64,000 nt of DNA from Albidovulum marisflavi (GTDB taxonomy: Bacteria; Pseudomonadota; Alphaproteobacteria; Rhodobacterales; Rhodobacteraceae), in contig NZ_JAOWKY010000001.1 of assembly GCF_025751435.1 (NCBI RefSeq), forward strand, positions 425,001 through 489,000, written 5' to 3'. Under the pieces are notes generated by a model. That model searched no databases and had not been told where the DNA came from. It saw nothing but the letters and a program-made list of their open reading frames with translations. Of the stretch, positions 18,933 to 27,192 are shown one piece after another. Position 1 is the stretch's first letter; each line of letters starts with the position of its first letter. A program made the translations under genes and the position numbers.

Positions 18933-21848
18933 TTGATTCGACTGCGACAACGACCTTTTCTTGGACTCCTGATTGATCCCTTTGGGAAATCCGCCAGCAC
19001 AATGGAGCTGGACGGAGATGACATACGGATCACGTTCCGCGGCAAGGTTGCGTCCATGTCGTTGCAGTCACTGGCGCGCGCACCTTCCCTCCGGAAAGGG
19101 ATGCTTGGAGCTGCCCTGACTATCAGTTCGGGCGACCATCCAGATGTTGCTCTGAGGGGAGCAAACCACCGGGATGCCCAAGACTTTTCGGAGCGTGTCA
19201 AGGAGGCGTGGATCCGATTCAATCTCGCAGCTCTTGAGAAAGAAGCGGCGCGGCTGGACAGGCTACTCGCCGGAGTGAGGTCTCTCGCGGCACCTTCCAG
19301 ATACCCCGCCGCGTGTCAGATTGCGCCGCTGTTGGATGACGCTCGTGCTCTTGATGCGACGCTGCTATCGAAGCTGAATGCCGAAGCCATCGGTCCCCAA
19401 GCCAGCGCGCGCGTTGCGACTGTCCAAAAGTTTGCCGGCGGTCCGCGAACGGCACGGGCTAGTGGCGTCGCCGCCTTCGTCACCGCTGAACTAGACCGCT
19501 GGAAGGATTTCTTCGACACAATCGAGAGCAAGCCGCTGACGCCGGAACAGCGCCTTTCTGTCGTTGTCGATGAGGATGCGACGCTCGTCCTCGCCGGGGC
19601 AGGATCGGGAAAGACCAGCGTCATCACCGCCAAGGCTGCCTATCTGGTCAAGGCGGGCGTCCGCCAGCCCGAAGAGATCCTTCTTCTGGCCTTTGCGAAG
19701 AATGCGGCAGAGGAGATGTCGGAACGGGTCGAGGCCCGATCCGGCGTGCCCATCGTGGCACGGACCTTCCACGCGATTGCCTATGACATCATTGGGATCG
19801 TCGAGGGGTCGAAGCCCGCTCTGGCCGACCACGCGACCGACGACATTGCCTTCACCAACCTGATCAAGCAGATCCTGAGAGACCTGGTCCACAGGCTGTC
19901 GGAAGTGTCCGTGGCGATCATCCAGTGGTTCGCGCATTTCTTCGTCGAGTCGAGAACCGAATGGGACTTCAAGACCAAGCACGAGTACTACACGCATATG
20001 GAGAGCCAGGACCTGCGCACGTTGCAGGGCGAAAAGGTCAAGAGCTACGAAGAGCTTCAGATCGCAAATTGGCTATACAAGAATGGCCTCGATTACGAAT
20101 ACGAACCCGTCTACGAGCACAAGATCCCTGAGACCGGCAGGCGAGACTACCAACCGGATTTCCGACTGACCGAAAGCGGCATTTACATCGAGCATTTCGG
20201 TGTACGACGCCAGAAAATGGCCGACGGCAATGAGAGGCTGATCACAGCTCCCTTCGTAAATCGCGATGAATACCTTGCTGGCATGGAGTGGAAACGGCAA
20301 ATCCACGTTGAGTACGAAACCACCCTGATAGAGACCTACAGCTATGAGCGACAGGAAGGACGTCTGCTGACCGGGCTTGCCGACAAGCTCGCGCCGCATG
20401 TCACCCTGAAGCCCCGCCCGGTCGAAACGATCTATGACCGGATCGTCGAAATGAACCAGGTCGATGACTTCTCCAAGTTGCTCGGAACATTCCTGCGCAA
20501 GTTCAAGAGCGGTGGCTACAGTCTCGCCGGATGCGAGGCCAAATCCGAGCGGATGAATCTAGGCAAGCGGGCCAAGGCGTTCTTGGACGTGTTTGCGCCG
20601 GTCTTCGAAGAGTACCAGAAGCGGCTCCGCGGCCGGATCGACTTCGAGGACATGATCCTGCGCGCCGCAGACTACGCCGAGAGCGGCCGCTACGTAAGCC
20701 CGTTTCGACATATCCTCGTCGACGAGTTCCAGGACATCTCGCAAAGCCGCGCCAAGCTGGTAAAGGCACTTAAGGCCCAGCATTCGGATGCGCGCATCTT
20801 TGCCGTCGGTGACGATTGGCAGTCGATCTTCCGCTTCGCCGGGTCCGATATTCACCTGATGCGCTATTTCGGGCGGGAGTTTGGGGGCAGCTTCGATGGC
20901 GAGGCAGGCGTTCACAGGACCGTTGATCTGGGCCGCACCTTCCGTTCGGTAGACCAGATAGCGTTTGCCGCCAGAACATTCGTACTGCGAAACCCGGCCC
21001 AGATCGAGAAACAGATCGTTCCGGCCGGGACTGCGACTGAACCGGCCATCAGGATCGCGACAGTGGCCAAGGGCGAGGATACGGAGAAACTGTCCGAGGT
21101 TCTAACCGCTCTAACAGTCGCTACAGCGACGAATGCAAAGTCCGCAACGGTTCTGCTCCTCGGCCGATACCGCTTCGTCGAGCCAGACATGCAGGATCTG
21201 CGGAGGCGCTTTCCTCGGCTGCAAATCAGCTTCAAGACCATCCATGCCTCCAAGGGCCTTGAGGCTGACCACGTCATCCTACTGAACGCCGATAGTGGGC
21301 GCATGGGGTTCCCGTCAGAGATCGTTGACGACCCCTTGCTGTCGCTAGTTTCGCCCGAAGAGGAGGCGTTCCAAAATGCCGAAGAGCGACGCGTCATGTA
21401 TGTCGCGATGACCCGGGCGCGCCAGACCCTGACGATCATTGCCTCGAATGCGCGGCCGTCGTCCTTTGTCACCGAGCTGAAAAAGGACCCCGACTATGGG
21501 GTTGCGACAGCCACCGGAGCGGAGCCGGAAACCCACATCTGTGGCGAATGTGGCGGGCGGCTCTTGGGCGTCACCGGGAAGGATGGCCGCATTTGGTATC
21601 GCTGCGAGCATGTCCAGCACTGCGGAAACCTTCTGCCCGCCTGCCAATCCTGTGGAACCGCACTGCCATGCCACGCAGAGGGGACGACTGAGGTTCGATG
21701 TGGCTGCGGAGCCAGCTATCCCAGTTGTCCGGAATGCGAAGATGGCTGGCTGGTCGAGCGCAGCGGCATGTATGGGAAATTCCTCGGCTGCGTCCGCTAT
21801 CCAACCTGTGTCGGGAAAGCCCGCATTGGTGCGAGGAAAGCTATCTGA
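18933..21848 (+). CDS. helicase IV (HelD)-like SF1 helicase with nested PD-(D/E)xK nuclease and zinc fingers
   Basis: A 971-aa protein in four parts. An N-terminal HelD-like domain (about 1-100) precedes an SF1A helicase with Walker A AGAGSGKT (221-228), VDEFQDIS, GDDWQSIF, and VAMTRARQTL near the end. Inserted in the helicase at about 370-425 is a PD-(D/E)xK nuclease: EELQIANWLYKNGLDYEYE, then YQPDF (PD at 408-409) and IYIEHFG (Glu420). The C-terminal 100 residues hold topoisomerase-like Cys4 fingers (CGECGG, CQSCG, CPECEDG, CVRYPTC). The best start is TTG at 18933; no ATG exists nearby. The protein could unwind and cut foreign DNA, or serve as effector of the RT upstream. HelD-like nucleases are common in accessory DNA. 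Confidence 0.87.
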   Translation: MIRLRQRPFLGLLIDPFGKSASTMELDGDDIRITFRGKVASMSLQSLARAPSLRKGMLGAALTISSGDHPDVALRGANHRDAQDFSERVKEAWIRFNLAALEKEAARLDRLLAGVRSLAAPSRYPAACQIAPLLDDARALDATLLSKLNAEAIGPQASARVATVQKFAGGPRTARASGVAAFVTAELDRWKDFFDTIESKPLTPEQRLSVVVDEDATLVLAGAGSGKTSVITAKAAYLVKAGVRQPEEILLLAFAKNAAEEMSERVEARSGVPIVARTFHAIAYDIIGIVEGSKPALADHATDDIAFTNLIKQILRDLVHRLSEVSVAIIQWFAHFFVESRTEWDFKTKHEYYTHMESQDLRTLQGEKVKSYEELQIANWLYKNGLDYEYEPVYEHKIPETGRRDYQPDFRLTESGIYIEHFGVRRQKMADGNERLITAPFVNRDEYLAGMEWKRQIHVEYETTLIETYSYERQEGRLLTGLADKLAPHVTLKPRPVETIYDRIVEMNQVDDFSKLLGTFLRKFKSGGYSLAGCEAKSERMNLGKRAKAFLDVFAPVFEEYQKRLRGRIDFEDMILRAADYAESGRYVSPFRHILVDEFQDISQSRAKLVKALKAQHSDARIFAVGDDWQSIFRFAGSDIHLMRYFGREFGGSFDGEAGVHRTVDLGRTFRSVDQIAFAARTFVLRNPAQIEKQIVPAGTATEPAIRIATVAKGEDTEKLSEVLTALTVATATNAKSATVLLLGRYRFVEPDMQDLRRRFPRLQISFKTIHASKGLEADHVILLNADSGRMGFPSEIVDDPLLSLVSPEEEAFQNAEERRVMYVAMTRARQTLTIIASNARPSSFVTELKKDPDYGVATATGAEPETHICGECGGRLLGVTGKDGRIWYRCEHVQHCGNLLPACQSCGTALPCHAEGTTEVRCGCGASYPSCPECEDGWLVERSGMYGKFLGCVRYPTCVGKARIGARKAI

Positions 21849-21904
21849 AATCAGAACCGAAGCAACCTGAACCGCAGACGCTGCGCGAGGTCTAGGGGAC
21901 TAGT

Positions 21905-22048
21905 CGCCGGGTCACCTCGCTGATCGCCGCCGAACGCACCGGGCGGTGCTGCTGCGGGGCGGAACTGGATCCGGTTTACTGCGACGCCGCCGTGCGGTGG
22001 CGGGAGATGTCGACGGGGCGGAAGGTCGAACTGGAAACTGTCGGATGA
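21905..22048 (+). pseudogene. C-terminal remnant of a DNA (adenine) methyltransferase
   Basis: The frame ending at TGA 22046-22048 reads SLIAAERTGRCCCGAELDP then VYCDAAVRRW-like sequence (here VRWRE), matching the tail of chromosomal ParB-linked or CcrM-type adenine methyltransferases, where a buried helix is followed by G-x-ELDPxY and R-R-W. No AdoMet-binding or DPPY motif is present upstream; the helicase gene ends 56 bases before it. It is a decayed fragment of about 48 codons. Confidence 0.6.
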
Positions 22049-22134
22049 ACCAACAGTTGCGGGAGGCGCTTGTGCCTGCGAAGGCAATCGTTAGCCTGCG
22101 GTGCGCAATGTTGGGTTCAGATTGAAGAGAAGAA

Positions 22135-22836
22135 ATGACAGATCACAAAGACGATTCCGCGGGAAAGAAGCGCAAGCCCGGCAGCGTAAGAGGTCTGGAA
22201 GCGCTAGGCCGGGAACGCCTATCCCGGCATTTCTTCATGCGCGACTTTCTCTACTCGGAAATCGGTAACTTCTTTCAAATCCAGAACATTCCCGATGATC
22301 CGAACCTCGCTCTGTACACGGGACAAAAACTCGCATCCGAACTCCTCGACCCACTGGTGGAGACGTTCGGACCGATCGCGGTGCGATCTGCATATCGGTC
22401 CCCGTTGGTAAATGGCTATGGCGCGGAGCATAACCTTGGCTGCGCTTCGAATGAGGCAAATCGCGCGGCACATATCTGGGATCAACGAGATGCGAACGGA
22501 AATTGTGGTGCCTGTACTTCGGTCGTCATTCCATGGTTTGCAGACCAGTACGAAAAGGGCCGCGATTGGCTTGATCTGGCATGGTGGCTCTACGATCACC
22601 TGAATTTTCACGCGGTCTTCTTCTTTCCCAAGCGGGCGGCGTTCAACCTGACTTGGCGCGAAAATCCGGAACGGCGCATATCTTCATGGATCGGTAGCGA
22701 CCGTGCGATCCTTCGTCCCGGAGGTGCACCACCAACAGTCGAGGAGCGCGCCAGCCGATACGCCGACTTCCCACGGTTCCGAGGCATCCACTATCCGGAG
22801 CTGCCGGACAAATACCGGCAATGTTCGGGGTCATAG
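22135..22836 (+). CDS. peptidase M15-like protein, 233 aa
   Basis: The sequence resembles the M15A/zinc D-Ala-D-Ala carboxypeptidase fold: RHFFMRDFLYSEI near residue 31, LDPLVETFGPIAVRSAYRSP (about 75-95) and a later NFHAVFFFPKRAAFNLTW. The candidate zinc-binding His/Asp set is incomplete by eye (the SAYRSP strand is present and HIWDQRD may contribute), so catalytic activity is uncertain. ATG at 22135 follows AGAGAAGAA. There is no signal peptide, so it would act in the cytoplasm. It is a single gene between the helicase and a non-coding stretch, consistent with a cargo gene of unknown role. Confidence 0.55.
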   Translation: MTDHKDDSAGKKRKPGSVRGLEALGRERLSRHFFMRDFLYSEIGNFFQIQNIPDDPNLALYTGQKLASELLDPLVETFGPIAVRSAYRSPLVNGYGAEHNLGCASNEANRAAHIWDQRDANGNCGACTSVVIPWFADQYEKGRDWLDLAWWLYDHLNFHAVFFFPKRAAFNLTWRENPERRISSWIGSDRAILRPGGAPPTVEERASRYADFPRFRGIHYPELPDKYRQCSGS

Positions 22837-23560
22837 CAGCCCGAGCTTCGCCTCTGGCCAACTCCTCGAATCCTCTTGATTCTACTGCAAGAATCCAATT
22901 GGCAAGGTAGGGGACACAGATCATGTATATTGGGACAATAGAGCGGTAAGCGGTGATTGGAGAGATCGCAAAATTCTACGGCGCGGAAATCTCGCCGATG
23001 GGCTTGGTAACACGGTGCCACTGGATCTAGCCAAGGGCCTTGTCATGGTCTTCACCCGCACCCAATAGACGCTAAGTGTCTGCTACTCGCCCCCGCTCAA
23101 AGTCGTCTTGACCCATGTTCACGTATCTCTTCGCGCCGATTGTTGCCAACATCCATATCGCTGACAAACGGCGGGCGGGGATCGGTGTTTTCCCGCAGCT
23201 GCGGCTCGTTGTTGGGAAAAGCATTCAGCTGCGAGTTCTTCTTGAGTATTTACGATTTAGTAAAAGGTGCTAGTTCCGCCCTCGACCTTTTTATTGACCT
23301 AGGTCCATTACTATCTCGGTCGATAGGTCTCGGCCGCAGAAGTAAGATGCTTGGCGCAAAGGCCGTGACGGGCGTTATTCGTGGCAGATAACGTGGCGGC
23401 AGAAACTGTTACCTCAAGCTACCGTCCTATATCCTTCGTCTTCGAGAAAGATAACGTGCGTGTCTGCCGTGACGGCGACAGAGGCAAAGGCTCCCTGTGC
23501 GTAGTGCGGCAGGAATTTTAGGACATCGGTTTCAAGCCCTGGGTGAAATGCTGCAATGAA
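22837..23560. other. about 720-bp region without a supported gene
   Basis: Short open frames here lack start signals and plausible composition. A peptide frame near 22955-23066 (ending at TAG 23066-23068) contains NLADGLGNTVPLDLAKGLVM, which may be a gene remnant, but I cannot assign it. The 9-mer CTAAGTGTC of the 6341/7260 repeats recurs at 23072-23080. Confidence 0.5.
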
Positions 23561-24775
23561 TCAAGGCAGGCCGTAGTTGTCACCGCTTAACCAATCGTCG
23601 TCCTCTTCTTCGTCTTCCGTCTGCTCTGACCAACTTGGCCAAACGTAAGATCTCGTTGACATCCCTTCGAATGATGTAGCCAAGGCGATTCCTGTGCATT
23701 TGAGGTGAAGCCACTTGCCATCCTTCTCCTTGGTTGCGATCCGAAGAATCGCGGAAACACGCTGTGTCCCGCGAAGCCAACTTGCCCAAGCAGATGTTGC
23801 AACTGCTTCCCAAAGATCTGCCGTGAAGCTAATGCGGACGCGATTGGCTTGCCGTTGTACTAATGAGGCTTGCCCAGGTCCTAAACGACGCCCGGTGAGC
23901 GATTTGAAAACGTAACGCCCTTGCACGAAAATTAGGTCTCCTGGTTCGGCCACTGCATTGATCAATCCGGGGTCGAGGTCGTCGCTAATATTGAAGATCG
24001 CCGTTCTCGAAAGCGTTGCTTTCAAGGCTTGCTCAGTGACTTGGAGTAGCTGAGCGGTTTCCCCACCTGCATAAAGGTAGGCCTCGCCGTTTTGTTTGTC
24101 TGTTAGTGCTCCATTTGACGAAATCAGTCCCTGACGATTTGCAAAACTGAACATTGGCAGATTCGTGATCTCAACACCTGCGCGTCTTGCTGCTTCGAAA
24201 ATCCGAGAATGATTAAACCAGAGCCAATGGCTGTTCTCCAAGCGGGATGCGTTCAAAATGGCATTCGCGTCAAACCTACTGACCTCTACTTCCCACCTTT
24301 TTTTTGCATCGCGAATTTTCTCTGGCGTCAGGTTCTGTTCGAGGGTTCCCGTTGAATGCGCTCGGGCGTGGTGTTCGAGGCATAGTACGGCAAGGTTGTC
24401 CACAGAGTGATCATGGCTTCTTGCCCAAGGCACAATGTGATGGGCAATTACTGCTAAGTTTGGGCTACGACAGACGCAGCAGGTCCAGCGGTTTTGCCAA
24501 AGGGCACGCGTGATATTCGCAGTCGGAATTGCTGGACGAGGGCCGCTTCTAAGCAGTTGTATCTGTACTTGGTCCAGACCTACACTTTGGAGTTCGACGT
24601 CGTTCATTCGCTGAAGCGCCGCCAAGCTTAACCCTTCGTCTTCGATACGCTTCGCGGTCTCACTGTCGAAGCCACGACTCAACAATGCAGCAACGGTTCG
24701 TCCGAGCCTGGCCCGTTCTCTGCTACATCCAAAGAATGCTTGTTCTTGGCGATCGTTTGAAAGCGGATCTGTCAT
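23561..24775 (-). CDS. HNH endonuclease domain protein
   Basis: A 404-aa protein with an HNH nuclease at about 95-140: cysteines at 99/100/102, the catalytic pair HH at 112-113, Asn127 in DNLAVLC and HHARAH at 135-140 (beta-beta-alpha-metal fold). N-terminal to it is a SAM/helix-hairpin-like segment (LSRGFDSETAKRIEDEG). The C-terminal 250 residues are mixed alpha/beta and could recognise DNA; the tail is very acidic (EDEEEDDD). It stands alone on the minus strand within the island. ATG at 24775. It is probably a DNA-cutting defence protein or homing-type nuclease; no methylase partner adjoins it. Confidence 0.8.
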   Translation of the reverse strand: MTDPLSNDRQEQAFFGCSRERARLGRTVAALLSRGFDSETAKRIEDEGLSLAALQRMNDVELQSVGLDQVQIQLLRSGPRPAIPTANITRALWQNRWTCCVCRSPNLAVIAHHIVPWARSHDHSVDNLAVLCLEHHARAHSTGTLEQNLTPEKIRDAKKRWEVEVSRFDANAILNASRLENSHWLWFNHSRIFEAARRAGVEITNLPMFSFANRQGLISSNGALTDKQNGEAYLYAGGETAQLLQVTEQALKATLSRTAIFNISDDLDPGLINAVAEPGDLIFVQGRYVFKSLTGRRLGPGQASLVQRQANRVRISFTADLWEAVATSAWASWLRGTQRVSAILRIATKEKDGKWLHLKCTGIALATSFEGMSTRSYVWPSWSEQTEDEEEDDDWLSGDNYGLP

Positions 24776-25611
24776 CCCGCTAACCTAGGGCGCCCGAAGA
24801 AAAACGCCAGTGCCATGTAAGTCGGTATTCGAAGAACGATTCTGAGAGCTTTGAACAAAACCTCCTCCCTCGCCAGCGGCGCCACGCTCCAGAGCAGTAC
24901 TCGTCCCGCCGCGCGTTGTGCCTGACAGCTACGGTCATAATGAGCGTTGGGCGCTCAACATGGCTGAGTACATAGACTGCACAGGGTGCTGGTTGCCGCG
25001 GTAGGAGGCGTGCCATCGTCGCATTGGCGCGGCGGCTTGCCGTGATCCTTATAGAATGTGGGTCGCTGCCCCGGGCCTTAGCTAGGGGCAGCGACTGAAT
25101 CCCATCTGGCATGAAGTCGTGAAACACCGGCCGCTGCCCAAAAAACCCTCGTCCTTCGGGTCCACTCGGGAAGTGGTTCCGATGATGTCTCGGTCAGGAC
25201 TGATGTAGGCTACCAAGATCGAGCACTCCAGAGAGATGGGCAAGTCGGATTTGCACCGACCAGGATAATGTTGGCTGCCGGGGCGCTTGCCGCAGACTGA
25301 AGCATGCAGCCGCGGCGATGTCACATAATGATGACAGAAACCGCAGCGCGTAACAGAAAGCGCAAACAATCGGGACCACTCTTCCACGGACGAGGCCGCG
25401 CGCTCAATAACTCTCGACCCGGGCGTCCCCGTTACCAATGCTCCGACCCGAATGGTCGCCACGATGAAACTTGATTGTTGCAGAAATCTGCCTGATGAGC
25501 AGTTCGGCCAAGGAGAGAGCCTTGAGAGAATGAGGCATGTGGAGACGCATACTTGACAGGGTTGCGATCACGGGGAACATTGACGTTGTATTGTAGATTC
25601 CGGCAACGTAC
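24776..25611. other. about 835-bp region without a supported gene
   Basis: I see no coding frame with a credible start or family resemblance. Base composition shifts from GC-rich to AT-rich towards the ATPase gene at 25612, so a transfer junction may lie in this stretch. Confidence 0.5.
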
Positions 25612-27192
25612 ATGGCATACAAGATCTCACAATTAGATAAAAAAAATTTTAATTGGTTTGAGAGCGACAATACAAGGGCGTCTCTATGCAGCATATCCCT
25701 TGAGAAGGGTCATATCCGAGGGCTCACGGAATTTTCTGTGGAATTTAGGTATCCCATTACTGTCTTCTCTGGCGGTAATGGTTCGGGTAAATCGACAATG
25801 CTTGCTCTGGCAGCCTGTGCATTTCACAATGAGAGGAAGGGGTTTATTCCTCCCCTTCGGAACAAGAGTTATTATACATTTCACGACTTTTTTGTGCAAT
25901 CAAGCGCTGAAAGCCCCGTGGACGGAGTAAATATATATTACGCTATTAGACACAATAACTGGAAGGGGGCAAAACCTGGGTTGCAGAGGCAATCTAGAAA
26001 TAAGAAAAAAGGCGGAAAGTGGAACGACTACGATAGTAGGGTGCGGCGAAATGTCATTTACTTTGGCGTACAGAGAGTTGTTCCACATTATGAGCGCAGT
26101 ACGCACAAGTCGTATCGTAGCAAGTTTAAGCCGGGGAAGATGGGTGAGCCGGATCGAAAGATGATAGCTGAAATTGCCGGTAGGATAGTCGGGAAGCCAT
26201 ACGCGGATTTTGATGCATATGTGCACACCAAGTATACGCTTCCGGTGGCTTCCGTTAACGGAATAACTTACTCGGGATTCAATATGGGTGCTGGGGAAGG
26301 GTCTGTTTTTGAGATATTATCTGCACTTTTTGCGGCAGGCGAAGGGGCGCTGTTGGTTGTAGATGAAATTGAACTCGGATTGCATGAGCAAGCGCAGGTT
26401 CGTCTGATCCACGAGCTAAAGAAACTCTGTTACAAGCTGAAATGTCAGATCATATGCTCGACGCATTCTTACAGTGTATTGAGAAGCGTTCCGCCAGAGG
26501 CCCGCTTTCATATAGAAAATGTTCTGGGGAAGACTTTTATAACTTCCGGCGCTTCAGCGGAGTTTGCTTGTGGCAAAATGGGGCGCCCGGATGCGCACGA
26601 GCTAGATGTCTTTGTTGAAGACCGTGTGGCCGTTGAAATTATTCAGTCAGTATTGCCCGCAAGCCTGCGGAAGCGAGTTCGACTCAAGTCGATTGGATCT
26701 CATTCTGCGGTCATTCGTCAGCTTTCATCACGCAGGCTTGAGGATATTCACAATTGTATTTGCGTTTTAGACGGAGACCAAAATGGAGAAATCGACAATG
26801 CAGTCAAGGTTGCTCAAGCGGCATGTGAAGTAAGCACTGAAGTTGAAAAGAACGATGTGAAGTCCTGGATCTTGGATCGTGTATTTTATCTTCCTGGCGG
26901 TGTGTGGCCAGAAAAATGGATCGTTGAACAAGCTCAGGCCATTGTTTCTGATTTAAAGGATGGCAGAGCCGAAGAATTGGCAAATAATTGGGGTATCGCT
27001 GACAGAGCAGTTCTCGCGGAGTGCTTGAATGAAGCCGCAGCCGCCGAGAAGCATAGTGAATTTAGGGATTTGGCTTTGGCCGTCGATCTAAGCGAGGAGA
27101 AGGCGCGAATGGATTTGATTTCTTTTGTTGTCAAGGCTCACGAGAACGAATTTAAGGCCATCATTGATGGGGTCGCTAAGAATCTTCTTTAG
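25612..27192 (+). CDS. ABC/AAA-type ATPase with TOPRIM-like domain (OLD-like), AT-rich
   Basis: A 526-aa protein with an ABC-type ATPase: Walker A GGNGSGKST (54-62), a signature-like NMGAGEGS (224-231), Walker B LLVVDEIELG with Glu252, and the H-loop ICSTHSYSV (His285). A TOPRIM-like nuclease follows: FVEDRVA (Glu336, Asp337) and VLDGDQNG (Asp387, Asp389). This is the architecture of OLD-family nucleases of anti-phage systems. Codon and base use are far more AT-rich than in neighbouring genes, indicating recent transfer. It is the last intact cargo gene before the right attachment repeat and overlaps the 3' end of the broken recombinase by 17 bases in convergent orientation. No partner gene is visible, so it may act alone. 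Confidence 0.82.
   Translation: MAYKISQLDKKNFNWFESDNTRASLCSISLEKGHIRGLTEFSVEFRYPITVFSGGNGSGKSTMLALAACAFHNERKGFIPPLRNKSYYTFHDFFVQSSAESPVDGVNIYYAIRHNNWKGAKPGLQRQSRNKKKGGKWNDYDSRVRRNVIYFGVQRVVPHYERSTHKSYRSKFKPGKMGEPDRKMIAEIAGRIVGKPYADFDAYVHTKYTLPVASVNGITYSGFNMGAGEGSVFEILSALFAAGEGALLVVDEIELGLHEQAQVRLIHELKKLCYKLKCQIICSTHSYSVLRSVPPEARFHIENVLGKTFITSGASAEFACGKMGRPDAHELDVFVEDRVAVEIIQSVLPASLRKRVRLKSIGSHSAVIRQLSSRRLEDIHNCICVLDGDQNGEIDNAVKVAQAACEVSTEVEKNDVKSWILDRVFYLPGGVWPEKWIVEQAQAIVSDLKDGRAEELANNWGIADRAVLAECLNEAAAAEKHSEFRDLALAVDLSEEKARMDLISFVVKAHENEFKAIIDGVAKNLL

Noticed and set aside
25082-25462. Minus-strand frame of 126 codons before the AT-rich ATPase
   Set aside because: Composition unlike a folded protein and no ribosome-binding site.
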